Below, piece by piece: positions 9,623 through 20,168 of a DNA stretch of 64,000 bases. The stretch covers positions 1-64,000 of the forward strand of contig JAQFVV010001030.1 in assembly GCA_028023455.1 (NCBI GenBank). The letters run 5' to 3'. The notes beneath the pieces are model-generated. The model worked only from the letters and a program-made list of their open reading frames with translations, made no database searches and was not told where the DNA came from. The number at the start of each line of letters is the position of its first letter. The first letter of the stretch is position 1. A program made the translations under genes and the position numbers. Source of the DNA: Epiperipatus broadwayi. Taxonomy: Eukaryota > Onychophora > Udeonychophora > Euonychophora > Peripatidae.

Positions 9623-10759
9623 AGGGGGGGTGGGCTTTTAAATTGTAATATTATCAAAAAGAAGAAGAATGGAGGGGATATAAGAAATAAGCAAAAGATA
9701 GTTGATTTAGATATAAGTGTAGATGTGGAGAGGAAATGGTTTTGTAAGATTAGTGGTAAGAAAGTTTGTTATAAATGTAATGGAGAAGAAGGAATCAAAA
9801 GAATTTATAAAAGAGTAGTTAGGAAAGAAGAAATTGTTAAAATTGGGTTTTTGAATATGCAAGGTGGTAGGAGACCAGAAAAGTGGCTGGAATTAAATAA
9901 AGCAATTGAAAATGAAGGGCTTGAGGTATTAGCAGTAGTGGAAACTCATTTAAGAGAAGAAGAACCTATTATGGAAGAGGTAGTATGGCAGGGTATAAAC
10001 AGAAAAGAAAAAGAAAAAAGGGGTGGTGGTATAGGTGTTATATCGAAAAAATATTTAAATATTGTTAAATGTCAAGAGCATTTGTGGTTTGAAATAAGGT
10101 TGGGTAGACAAGAATGGATGGTGGCTGTAGTGTATATCACCACTGGAGATAGTCAAACTGTAATGGAGTGGAACAATAGTATATATGAATGCCTAGTTAA
10201 GGATATACAGAGTTTTAAAGAAAAGGGGAAGAGAATAATGGTTATAGGGGATATGAATGGACATATTGAAGAAATTGATGATGTAGATAATAAGAATGGT
10301 CAGTTTTTGAAGGAATTTTGTCAGAGAGTAAATTTGAGCATTGGGAATTTATTAAATGTGTATGAGGGACAATACACATGGTCTAGGAATAATATATTTC
10401 ACACAATAGATTATGTATTGGTAGAGAAAGAGGGAATGAATAAAATACGGAAAATTAAGGTGTTTGATAATGAAGAGAGAGTATGTAATAGTGATCATAA
10501 CTTTATTGTAATAGAAATGGTTAGTAATGTGATGGAGGATAGAAATAAAGGTAGAAATAATAGTGAAAGATGTGGATGGAGAGTGAATGATAAGAATAAG
10601 TTGGAAGAGTATAAAATAAAAGTTGAAGAAACCATGGAGCAGTTGGTTGGGGATGAGTATAAGGACTGGTGTGGTGAAATAGAAAAAGTGGCAAATAGGA
10701 TTTTAGTCGAGAATATGCAGAAGAATAAAATTAATAAAAAAATGAGAGTAAAAGTGTAA
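9623..10759 (+). pseudogene. LINE APE-type endonuclease domain
   Basis: The frame is open from the codon after the esterase stop to TAA 10757-10759. A Cys-rich segment (C-x7-C-x2-C) lies near 9740-9780. The endonuclease follows: 'IGFLNMQG' (Asn), 'AVVETHLRE' (catalytic Glu), 'GGGIGVISKK', 'VIGDMNGHIEE' (Asp/Asn), 'YTWSRNN' with 'HTIDYVL', and 'NSDHNFIVI' (Asp/His). The known role of this family is nicking genomic DNA to prime reverse transcription. At about 10750 the frame shifts by one: the continuation ('KERKEACREY', 'WGKYLEKKK') runs in the RT frame until a TAG near 10880. The copy is therefore broken although the EN motifs look intact. Confidence 0.85.
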
Positions 10760-10893
10760 AAGAGAGGAAAGAAGCATGCAGAGAATATAAGTGTGCTATT
10801 AAGAATAAAGAAAGTGAAAATGATATTAATGCTAAATGGGGAAAGTACTTAGAAAAGAAGAAGCTAGCTAAAATGGATAATTAGAGAGAGAGG

Positions 10894-11496
10894 ATGAAGT
10901 TAAATAGTAAATTGTTGGAGGATATTAATAAAAGTGGAAGAGATGGGAGTAAAAAAATTTGGAATTATATTAAAAGGAGAAATGTAGGGGAAAGAGAGAT
11001 AGTATTAATAGATGATGAGGGAATAGAATGTAGCTCTAGAGGTGAGCTAGAGAAAATCTTAAATAGATATGTAATGGATATAGAAAAGATGTTAGATGTG
11101 AAGGAATTAGTGATAGAAAACATGAAAGCAGTTAGTAATGGGAATATTAGGTTCACAAAAAATGAACTGAATGAGGCAGGGAAGAGATTGAAAAGTGGAA
11201 AGGTGAGAGGTTTAGATGGATGGGCAGCAGAGATGGTAATGAATTTAGGGCATAGAGCAAAAGCAAAGTTATTATCATGTTTAAATAAGATGGCACAGAA
11301 GACAGTTTTTCTGGGTAGTTGGAGTAATACAAGAGTAAGATTATTATTTAAAGAAAATGGTAAAGATGATAGAAAGTTAAATAATTATAGACCGATAGTG
11401 GTAACATCAGTTTTATATAAAGTTTTAGCATATATGGTATCTGGAAGAGTTATAAAATGGATGGAAGAGAATAATGTAGTGGGGGAAATGCAATGA
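10894..11496 (+). pseudogene. LINE reverse transcriptase, N-terminal half
   Basis: 200 codons in the same frame as the next block. It contains 'NNYRPIVVTSVLYKVLAY', the fingers region of non-LTR reverse transcriptase, preceded by 'SGKVRGLDGWAAEMV' (the usual K-x-G-x-D segment). It ends at TGA 11494-11496 inside what should be a '...MQ-R-GFR' motif. The expected codon is probably CGA, so CpG decay (CGA to TGA) explains the stop. The upstream TAG near 10880 is a second lesion. Confidence 0.88.
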
Positions 11497-11529
11497 GGTT
11501 TTAGGTCAGATAGGCATATAGGAGATAAT

Positions 11530-12609
11530 TTGTTTGTAGTTACACAACTTATGGAGATGAGTAGGAATTCAGGTAGATCGTTATATATGAGTTTTATAGA
11601 TATAGAAAAAGCATATGATAGAGTAAATAGAAATAGATTATGGGTAAGAATAGCCAATTTGGGAATGGATGAAGCTTTAGTCAATATTATTAAGAAATTA
11701 TATGAAAATAATTATTATACTTACCAATTAGAGGATATAGAATCAGTTAAAGTTAAAAATGGGATGGGATTAAGGCAAGGATGCCCTATGTCACCAATTT
11801 TGTTTTTGTTGTTTTTGAGTGAAATGGAGAAAGCAATAGAAAGACTAGGAAGAGGGGTAGAGATACCATTAATAGGTAGCAAAGGAGTATATATTTTATC
11901 GGGTCTTTTTTTTGCAGATGATATCTTTTTATGTGCAGAAAGAAGAGAAGATATGGATATTATGTTGAGGACATGTGCAAGGCTGAGTAAAGAGATGGGG
12001 ATTAAATTTAGTGAAGAAAAATCAAATATAATGATGGTTATTACTGGGGAAACAGAGGATGTAGATTTTTTATTGGGGGATATAAAGTTAAATGTGGTGG
12101 ATAGATATAGGTATTTGGGAATCATCTTATGTAATCAGAAAAATTGCTTGGATGAATGGGAGAAAAAATTAGTAAATGAAGCAAAGAAAAGAAAGGGTTT
12201 GGTAAAGAAACTAACAGTATTTTCATATAATAAATACGATGTAGCTAGAATTGTATGGAAGGGAGTTGCAGTAGCAGGGTTAACATATGGTAATGATGCA
12301 TTATGTGTTAGTAAAAGGATTTTAGATTATTTAGAGAAAGTACAAAGGGAAGTAGGAAGACATGCATTAGATGCAGAGATGTGGACAGCAAAGGAGGCAA
12401 TTCAAGAAGAAATGGGATGGTCAAGTTTCTATATGAGAGATGCAAAAAGTAAAATGAAAATGTTTGGTAGGTTGCAGTTTATGGATAGTAAAAGAATAGC
12501 CAAAATAGTGTTTAATTGGGTTATGAGTAAAGGGCAGGTAACAAGATGGGTGAGAAAGGTAATGCGGTATGCAAAAGATTTAGATAAAGAATTTATATCA
12601 GCATACTGA
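11530..12609 (+). pseudogene. LINE reverse transcriptase, catalytic half
   Basis: 359 codons, continuous in frame with 10894-11496 across the single TGA. Seen: 'FIDIEKAYDRV' (first catalytic Asp, about residue 24), 'GLRQGCPMSPILF' (palm), and 'FADDIFL' (residues 128-131, the YADD box with Phe). Next come 'GIKFSEEKSN' and 'YRYLGI' (thumb). It copies LINE RNA into DNA at the nicked target. The frame ends prematurely at 12607-12609. Relative to the copy at 50.6 kb about 28 bases are missing just here ('cagcatac' then 'tgaggattgttgag'), which shifts the frame. I place it in the EN-bearing non-LTR group and do not commit to a clade. Confidence 0.92.
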
Positions 12610-12677
12610 GGATTGTTGAGTGTTATAGTGGTAAGAAATGGGATAAAAGAATAGAAACATTAATAAAAAATAGGGAG

Positions 12678-13025
12678 TTGGAGAGATGGAGAAGTAGTAT
12701 GGAGGGTAAGAAGAGTTTAAATATATATAGAAGTAAACGGAATATTGGAAGCAAGTTCATTTATGATAATAGTAAGGAAAGTAGTTTATTGTTTAAGGCT
12801 CAAACAGGATCTTTAGCAACAAGAGAATATACATGCAAATGGAAAACTATGGGTGATTTAGCATGCAAATTGTGTAAGGAAGGTATAGAAAATATTAGGC
12901 ATCTGTTGATTGAATGTAAATGCTTGAAAGCAGAAAGGGTACAGATAATGAAGTTATTGGAGAATAGGTATGAACAAAGTGACTATACAGAAAGTGAGTT
13001 ATTAGTTTTTATGCTGGGTTTGTAA
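12678..13025 (+). pseudogene. LINE C-terminal domain with Cys/His knuckle
   Basis: 115 codons in a different frame from the RT because of the deletion at about 12608. Seen: 'SLLFKAQTGSLATREYT' followed by 'CKLCKEGIENIRHLLIEC' (C-x2-C-x8-H-x4-C), the zinc-knuckle-like tail of many LINE ORF2 proteins, presumably for RNA binding. The same block occurs at 24.1 kb and 50.8-50.9 kb. Confidence 0.85.
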
Positions 13026-13218
13026 AAAGATAAGGGGGATTTAGAGTTAAAGGCTATAGAGTTGACAAAGTTTATGTTGTGGAAATGGGATGGGGAAGAA
13101 TATGGGAAGACTTAGAGTGGGGAATGGAAAATAAAGTGGCTAACAGGTTTATCTGGGCATAGTTGCAGAGATATTCTTGACTTCGTTTAAGGAGAAGCCA
13201 AATACATCACATCACATG
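13026..13218 (+). mobile_element. LINE 3' UTR with CATCA-repeat tail
   Basis: The 3' region is shared with the copies at 24.36-24.53 and 51.05-51.24 kb: 'gacaaag.ttatgttgtgga', 'ctaacaggttt.tctgg' and 'ggagaag'. All three end in a short array of the pentamer CATCA ('acatcacatcacat') rather than poly-A, which is a family-specific 3' tail. Element span: about 9191 to 13218. Confidence 0.85.
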
Positions 13219-13324
13219 TCTTAATTTTATCTTTGGTTGGTTGATATTATGTCTTTGTTTAATGCATATCTTCTTTTCATAAAATAATCTATTTCCATAT
13301 TTCGCATACTGTAGGTGCTATTCC

Positions 13325-13870
13325 ACTCCAGATGTTGATCATTGGTTTTCTTGGTATTTTAAGTATTGTTCGAAGTATTTATCCCATCCTTTATCAAGTT
13401 TTTTTATCCAATTATATTTTTTATTATCAAATATTAGTGAACATCTTATTTCCCATATTGTTCTAATTGTGTGGATAAGCACCATACCATTGTGTGGATC
13501 AAATCTTCTGATGTGTTTGTTAATCATATCTTCTAAATTAATGATTGGAGTTTTGAATAATTTTATCCTTATTTGTTTAAATTCTCTACACTCTTCGCCA
13601 ATTGTACGATTGTCTCTTCACTGTCCCTGCAGGTTGAACACCCTGGCTCGAGATTGATACATAGTTTTTTATTTTAAAATGTTGTCATGGGGTGTATCCC
13701 ATTCATCAATTTATAGATGATTTTAATGTATTTTGGGGGTGTATAGATTGACTGAAAGTTTCTTAGAACTTTACTTGCAGATATGTTTATCCATGATTTT
13801 TCCTGGTAATTGTTCCCCTTTTTAAGGACACTGTATTTTAGCCCTTCTATATAAACTACTTTATGGCGTG
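13325..13870 (-). mobile_element. Second LINE, 3' end of ORF2 (zinc-binding tail)
   Basis: On the minus strand, pieces in shifted frames read 'NFQSIYTPPKYIKIIYKLMN', 'CSTCRDSEETIV' and 'FKQIRIKLFKTPIINLEDM', then an open 62-codon run at 13339-13527 ('IRTIWEIRCSLIFDNKKYNW'). The order 'C-x2-C-x-(D)-x-E-T-I-x-(H/Q)-L' followed by a Glu/Cys-containing helix matches the C-terminal RT zinc-binding tail of LINEs. It is unrelated in sequence to the plus-strand LINE beside it; the two elements meet tail to tail. Confidence 0.65.
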
Positions 13871-14156
13871 ATATTTTTAAATTTATTATAACAAATTTTT
13901 TTTATTACACACTGTTATTAAATGAATACAATTTAGATTGCAGTTAATAAATAACTGAATTTTAATCATTTATAGTATAAATGTTAAGTAGATATTAAAT
14001 TTGAATCACAAATCAGTTACAGGGTTCTAAAATAATACATGAAAAATATCAACTATATGAGATTATATTTCTATATTTATTATAATTACTTTTCTACACA
14101 TTGTTATTAATATTTTAAATATCAGTATAGTATATATACTTAAACTAGATGTAATT

Positions 14157-14440
14157 AGAAAGGATTTGAACCCAGACTTTCAAGCTCCTTTCAGTCATCC
14201 ACTCCATTTTATACAACCGATACACATCACCACATACTTGTGAAAAAGATAAATGATTATATATGTGTGTGTGGGACATGATGATCTGGACCAACTGATG
14301 TGTGTTGGTTCAGATTAAATTCATAATATTGGAAATCATTTATTTTTTTCACATGTATGTGGTCATGTGCAATGGTTGTATAAGATGGAATGAATGACTA
14401 AAGGGAGTTTGAAAGACTGGGTTCAAAATCCCTCAAATGA
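14157..14440 (+). mobile_element. Fold-back repeat with central decayed hammerhead, family A1
   Basis: The left arm (14157-14260) is the reverse complement of the right arm (14341-14440). Arms share 'ggatttgaacccagactttc' with 'gaaagactgggttcaaaatc', and 'cttgtgaaaaagataaatga' with 'tcatttatttttttcaca'. The centre 14271-14345 holds a plus-strand hammerhead with CTGATGT (A9 lost) and TAAA for GAAA, so it should be inactive. The right arm carries a pol III B-box-like 'ggttcaaaatcc'. The same layout occurs at 37.9-38.2 kb. Confidence 0.8.
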
Positions 14441-14445
14441 CATTG

Positions 14446-14760
14446 TTATTACATGAATATTATTATTTATACAAGAAAAAAAATTCTAGATTGCAGTTAA
14501 TAAATGATTAATCTCCAACTACTTATAGTAACAGAAGTTAAACAGATCTTAAATTTGAATGACAAGTTAGTTATTGGGTTTTAAAAAAGAAATGCATCTA
14601 TGCAAAATAGAAACTACAAGATAGGGTAATAATTTTATATTTATTATAATTATTTCTTTGCACATTGTCATTAAATAAATGCTACATATATATGTAATCT
14701 AATTCTAACTGATATAGATTAATAAAAGCTACTGCATTTGTACTCGATTACTTTGGGTTT
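14446..14760. other. AT-rich stretch with short internal similarity
   Basis: 'ttctagattgcagttaata' with following text resembles 13.93-14.10 kb ('tttagattgcagttaataaa', 'taagtagatattaaatttga', 'ttattataattac'). This is a diverged direct duplication on either side of the fold-back. No gene is seen. Confidence 0.45.
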
Positions 14761-14794
14761 AAAAACAAATTAGTTATAAAATATTGAACCACTA

Positions 14795-14850
14795 AACATC
14801 ACATGATCACTATCTCACAAGATGGCACTACTATATGGAGAGTTTTGCTG
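14795..14850 (+). mobile_element. Family E fold-back fragment
   Basis: 'cactaaacatcacatgatca' and 'atggcactactatatggaga' match one arm of the family E palindromes at 36.99 and 43.19 kb. Confidence 0.55.
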
Positions 14851-15242
14851 TATTTTGAATTGTTTTATAAAATATTGCCAAGCAATTAATATTTAAGGGT
14901 ATAACATTGTAAAAATTATGTCACAATTGTTTTATACTTTAAAATATGATTGGTGTTAAGCTATTATTTATATGTGGATAGATTTGGAATAATAGAAATG
15001 AGGAAACAGCTATGTGATAATCAATGTTGATGGCATGAAACAATTGTTCTAAATGAGCTAAATGACTGATTACATTAACATGATGTCAAAGATGATAACT
15101 ATATGTTGCCAATGATTTGATTGGCTGGTTTATTAAAAGGTTATTTGAATAGTTAAACTATGTATTGTGCATGTTTAGTTTATACATAGAATATAAATGT
15201 ATATAGAAATTATAACTGTTTATATACTCTGTAGATGACTAA

Positions 15243-15405
15243 AACACAATTACATTATCTTTTCACCATGTGTGTGAACAAGTGTGTCAGTGGTCTGAGA
15301 TAACATGGATGGTTGAGGGTCATGTAAAAGTCTGAGTTCAAACCCACTATATATTGCATATAGAAGTGCAGGTATAAAAAAACCTGTATTGTAGGACAAA
15401 TATTT
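15243..15405 (+). mobile_element. Solitary family A1 tail (SINE-like)
   Basis: 'caccatgtgtgtgaacaag', 'ggtctgagataacatggatg' and 'aagtctgagttcaaaccc' form the tRNA-like tail that follows the hammerheads at 61.9 and 62.4 kb. The distal part ('agtgcaggtataaaaaa') recurs at 61.6 kb. No ribozyme core precedes it here. B box: gttcaaaccc. Confidence 0.65.
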
Positions 15406-16039
15406 ATATTTTATAAATATATAAAATGGAGTAAACATATAAAATATTAGCCATAGAGTACATTTTTAGGCACTACACCAGATTTTCAGTAATTAACTGT
15501 TACAAAATGAAAAAAAAAGTCATTAATTAATAACTACAATTTCAGAATATGCTCAGTCACATGTCATTAAACCTATGATTTAATATGTCACTATAATTAG
15601 AAATATTTTGGGCTTCATTGATTTTTCTTTTCCTATCATTTGATTTATTATATATAATGGTAATTTTTTAAAGGCTACAAATATGCCCAGATTCTTTCCC
15701 ATGGGAAATGAAAATAGGATAAAATTGGGTTAGGTTTAGATTTTTTTATATTGTTAATTATGTTGCTTAAGATATGTACATAAACTAGCTTTAGTCTCAC
15801 CAGAATAAATGATCAAACAATAATGTCTTCCAAATATTACAAAATATGCTATTTCATATTCATACATTTGATTTATTCTATTCTAAATATTATTTACCAA
15901 ACTATTTAAAAATAATGGAGATCTAAATCATGCATTATTAATCTTTGAAATAAATTTGAATATAAATTTAGAAGTGTAAGGCAATAGGATTCATCCTTAG
16001 TAATTTAAATTTCATTATGCTTAAATGTGACTTTATTAC

Positions 16040-16440
16040 AAACTTTAAACTGCCACTATTAGAATGTCCATTTTTTTTAAACTTTGCTGTGTGGATCACC
16101 AGATGCGAATATGCCTGATGTACTCTTGCACTTATCTTTGTCTGCTGTGGACCTTCATTAATGACAATTTTTTGATGGACATCAGTGAAGCACTCTTCAT
16201 TTCAAAACACAATCAAGATGGGGTTGTTTGCCACCATTAGAATGTCTATTTTTCTGAACTTTGCTGTGTGGATTACCAGATGCGAATACATCTTCAGACA
16301 TGTATCTACCAACATCTATAATGCCTACATGAAGTATCTCAGGAATTTTAGGGACAGAGACCAATTGTTGGCACCGGGATGGCTTCATCAAGAAACCTGG
16401 GACAAAGTCATCCTACTGGACAAGTGAACACGCATCAATA
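16040..16440 (+). other. Higher-complexity segment with internal direct repeat; possible coding remnant
   Basis: Two ~60-base blocks, at 16052-16115 and 16235-16292, are near copies ('ttagaatgtc', 'aactttgctgtgtggat', 'accagatgcgaata'). The second lies in an 80-codon frame, 16185-16427, ending '...RDRDQLLAPGWLHQETW'. Composition is less AT-rich than the neighbourhood, which suggests former coding or element sequence. I do not recognise a family. Alternatives are an exon of an unknown gene or a decayed transposon. Confidence 0.35.
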
Positions 16441-16756
16441 TCTTACGAAGCTCAAGGGTTGCATGACTGAACAGTGATCCTGGTATGCCAGCATCAAGAA
16501 CTCAGACACATGTACAACTAGTTACCCTTAAAAGTGTCTAATAAATATATATATTTTTTTAAAAAAAATTATTTAAATCAACAATAATAAATATTTTTGC
16601 ATTATTCAGTTATACAGTGATTTAATGAATAAATACAAACGTATACTTAAATATTTATTAAAATTAGATATTTTCTATGGTAATAAATAAATATTTTAAG
16701 AGTTAATATAATATAAATATGCCTATGTCTAAATTAATCTCTTGTATATGTTCTAA

Positions 16757-16860
16757 ATAGGTTATATATAGAGCTCACAAAATAAGCTCTTAACAAATTT
16801 TGAGAATACAAGCTTATTAAATTAGGTCATGTGACATCTGACTTAATTTTTTTGTAGTTC
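16757..16860 (+). mobile_element. Family B fold-back, deleted copy
   Basis: 'gttatatatagagctcaca' and 'taagctcttaacaa' jump directly to 'aatacaagcttattaaatta' and 'tcatgtgacatctgactt'. Both arms are represented but the middle is deleted relative to 4.8-5.04 kb. Confidence 0.75.
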
Positions 16861-16918
16861 TAAGTAGGTTTATGTAAATCTCAGCATATTAACTATTTTC
16901 ATAAAAATATGGATTTTT

Positions 16919-17129
16919 AAAGCACTCATTGACTTCAAGTTAAGATGAAAAGGTATAAGTAATAAACATAAACTAATTAATAGCAATGAACCAGCTTTCG
17001 GCAAAACAGTGCCAGATTCAGCACTATGCTTCTGGCAGTATTTTTCTGAAAGTTGGTTCAGTGCAATTAATTAATATATGTTTATTATTTATACCTTTTC
17101 ATCTAAACTTGAAGTCAGTGAGTGCTTTA
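16919..17129. repeat. Palindromic repeat (210 bp)
   Basis: 'aagcactcattgacttcaag' at the left end pairs with 'cttgaagtcagtgagtgctt' at the right. The pairing continues inward through 'gaaaaggtataa', 'aataaacata' and 'aatgaacca' to a ~50-base centre containing 'ggcaaaacagtgcc'. No other copy was noticed in the window. Confidence 0.85.
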
Positions 17130-17131
17130 GA

Positions 17132-18180
17132 ATTAAATAGGTTTGTATGATTTTCACATATAAACATATTTCACATGCAGTATAAAAATTTGTTTTTCAG
17201 TAGAGTGTATTCTTTCATGCACATTAATATGTCTACATTTTTTTCCAGTTATAATTTTCAAATGTACAGTAACAGCATTGTATCATAAGTGCAAATACTG
17301 AAACTAAGATTACAACAATATCAAGTCAATGAGACTGAGAGAGTGAGACAAGATAACTATAATTTTACAGTTAAGTATTTATAAAATGCATTACTAATTA
17401 TAACAACAGGTCACCAAACACTTAGCTTAAACAACATAAGACAAAAACAACTCTAAAATGTATTGCCATTATAGTGTAAGCTTATATTATTAACTATTAC
17501 ACACATATAAAATCCTTATCTGTAGTATTTGAATCCCCATTGTATTTCATAATGCCTAACATCAAAAACCAAATCTTAGGATGGGGACACTAATAATAAG
17601 AACAAGAATTTTCTAAGCATCTGGCAATGATAACATTTTTTTTATACATCTGGTAGTCAGTGATTACTTAAGCTTACACTAGATGGCAGCAAAGTGAATT
17701 GTTTTGTCTTAAATTTATTAATTTTTAATTTTTTAAAAATTTTTTTTGGTTTTTAATTTGTCTATTTTCTCAAAACTTACTAATTTAATTATCAAAGGCA
17801 TCAAACTGTTTAATTTTTACCTGACTAATTGATGAAAAGTGATTTATAATCTTTGATAAATTAATATTTACCTCTTTTTTTTTTTAAAAAAAAAAACTTT
17901 AGATACTTTCTACCCTGTACTTTGCTCATGATATCTTCTAATTTTTGACACTTAAAACTAGTTGACTTTTTTCTATATATTATTATAGTTATAGAAATCT
18001 GACATTTTGACACAGAAACAATATAATTGGAGAACATGGTAATGAAATATTCATGATGTGAAAAACCACACCTCTTAGTTTCACTATTACTACATATGAA
18101 CAAATATCAACTATAACTCTTAAGGCAATTAATATTAAAATCATTCCATTTCTTTTATGACTTCTACAATGCATTATACA
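17132..18180. other. AT-rich stretch without recognised genes
   Basis: Minus-strand frames at 17861-18174 are AT-driven and overlap each other. No motif was seen. Confidence 0.45.
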
Positions 18181-18182
18181 CT

Positions 18183-18305
18183 TATTTTATCAATAACAGT
18201 TTCAATCGCTCCAGCAATCTTCTTCAGAACTTTTACTCCTAAACTAACTTACCTGTTAACAGTGCTGAAGAAGATTGCTGGGATAATTGAAACTGTTATC
18301 GGTCA
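18183..18305. mobile_element. Fold-back repeat, family C, second copy
   Basis: 'aataacagtttcaatcgctc' and 'cagcaatcttcttcag' on the left pair with 'ctgaagaagattgctg' and 'aattgaaactgttat' on the right, with a ~45-base loop. It is homologous to 3.2-3.4 kb. Confidence 0.85.
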
Positions 18306-18564
18306 AATAAATATATAATGCCTTGTAGAAGTAATATAGAAAGTGATCTATATTGATATTAGTTGAATTAAGCAATGGGGAAAAAGGAAAGAACTCTAAG
18401 GTACTAATGTTAATTTGATGGTGGAATTATTGTTTCTGAATAATATGGCTATTTTAGTGCGGTTATAATTAATCTACTACTTTCTGCAACCTGAAAGTAT
18501 GATAATATAACTTTTGTGATTTTAACAGTCACAGTTTGGAGTTTTGTTAATCTAACTATAAAAT

Positions 18565-18700
18565 ATGCATGTATAACCGAGAGGTCAGCGCAGATGCCTT
18601 GCAAGCAAGCAGTTGGTTGCAGACGGTTGTTGCAGGTTTGCCTCCCGGCCAATGCTATGACATATGAAAAAAAAATATTCATGGATAAATCATATATGCA
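18565..18700 (+). mobile_element. tRNA-derived SINE
   Basis: 'ataaccgagaggtcagcgca', a cysteine-rich-looking spacer, the B box 'caggtttgcctcc' and 'cggccaatgctatgacat' precede an A-rich tail. It belongs to the same family as 2.05, 23.5 and 52.2 kb; the A box is degraded. A possible target duplication 'atatgca' lies on both sides (about 18.56 and 18.70 kb). Confidence 0.75.
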
Positions 18701-18719
18701 ATTACCATAAAAAATGTAA

Positions 18720-19580
18720 AAAACAGGTTTATCCCATGGTGCAAATATTATTTTTCAACAACCTGCTTTTTTTCTAAAAAGTAATACTCCAATTTAATCA
18801 GCTATGGGCTATTCTTAAATAATAAAGAGAGAACAAATATCTTCAGTGAGAACTTTTATAAAACTTGAACGTTTTCTTCATGCCAATAGTTTAATATTTT
18901 AAATATTGTATACTTTTATTACTTGTCGGAAAAAAATAGTACTAAATACATATGGTGGATTCGCGCCATACTAAGAAAAATTGTAAAAAATTTCTAATAT
19001 ATTCTATGCGCGTGCGCGCGTGTATTATATATATTTATTGAAAGTTTGAGAGTTTAACGATATTTATAAATTACTAAAATTTAAAAATATATATTCTCTA
19101 AAGATTAACAATTAAGCTTCTTTTCTTTAGAACCGTTAAAATTTTTTAATACTTTCTCCCCTAAGAATGATTGGACAAAATATAATCGACACCTTTAATA
19201 GCATTTTACAAACTGGCACGGAAAAATACACACTTTTTTTTAAAAAAAAAGAAGTCAAATAAAATTTTCCATCAGAAGATTAAAATCACAAAGACTTTCC
19301 TAGTGGAAACTTCTTTTGAATTATTAAAAAAATGAAGAATAAAAATGACAAACGTATATGGCTTTTCTTTCACCCTGAGTAAGATTTTTTTTTTCACGGT
19401 TAAAGTACGAACGAACTACATTGAACACCCACTGCTTAGTACCAAGTTAACATTTGTTTAACCCCTTTTACCAATACAAAAACTTTTTGACAAACACTGC
19501 TTATTTTAGTTTATACAGGTAATGAAATTTATATAAACACGCAAATGTATATATACAGAGATGCTAAAAAGTTTAACGTT
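18720..19580. other. AT-rich stretch with an alternating purine-pyrimidine patch
   Basis: At about 19005-19024 'atgcgcgtgcgcgcgtg' is followed by an AT alternation, a Z-DNA-type tract. No gene is seen. Confidence 0.5.
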
Positions 19581-19586
19581 TATAAG

Positions 19587-19837
19587 CAGTTGCGTCCCTA
19601 AGGTCGGTCAAAGGGTATATGGCCGGGGGCTAGTGGCAAAATAAAGTTATATTAATTTTGTTTGTCTTTTATATTATTATGTTATAAGTTAAGCATTACT
19701 ATTTAGATAAAAATAAATGTTGTATATGTTCCTTTCTTGTATTAAAAATTAAATATGTTATTTATTGGCGTTTTTATTTATTGGGGCCCCAACTTCATAT
19801 TTGCGCCCAGGGCCTCAAAATCCAAATGGCAGCTCTG
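19587..19837. mobile_element. Non-autonomous DNA transposon remnant, hAT-like ends
   Basis: The left end 'cagttgcgtccctaaggtcg' plus 'ggccgggggc' and the right end 'ggggccccaac', 'gcgcccagggcctcaaaatc', 'ggcagctctg' are GC-rich termini around an AT-rich centre. CAG...CTG termini with 'gcgcccagggcctc' are common in hAT-type MITEs of animals. The terminal repeats are imperfect and the flanking 'ttataag'/'tgataag' is only a loose target duplication. Family assignment is tentative. Confidence 0.5.
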
Positions 19838-19874
19838 TGATAAGATTTATCACGTTAATAAATGGCAGTCTTAA

Positions 19875-20168
19875 GTTCTAGTGTAGTGAGTATAGATATA
19901 AACTCTGAACTGAAGGTTGTGACCAGTGATTAAATGATCGAGCTGAAGATACTAGAGTAGAGAGTATAATAGTGGCCTCTGAACTGAATGAGGTGACCAG
20001 TGGTAAAATGACAGAACTTATGGTTATAGTGCAGTGAATACAGAGGTGGTCTCTGATCTGAATGTTGCAACCAGTTGCAGACTAGCATAGAGCTAAAAGT
20101 CTGAACACAGTGATATAGCGATAAACCGCGAGCTGAAGATTCTGCGTAGTAGCTGAATCGTAGAGTAT
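19875..20168 (+). repeat. Degenerate minisatellite, about 75-bp unit, four copies
   Basis: A recurring pattern of 'ctagtgtagtgagtata', 'ctctgaactgaa' and 'gtgaccagtg' is visible at about 19878, 19950, 20026 and (weakly) 20100. Units are strongly diverged. Confidence 0.65.

Noticed and set aside
11721-12125. 134-codon minus-strand frame
   Set aside because: Antisense shadow of the LINE reverse transcriptase.
9191-13218. LTR retrotransposon or retrovirus-like element
   Set aside because: No long terminal repeats, protease or integrase; the APE-type endonuclease before RT and the short-repeat 3' tail identify a non-LTR element.
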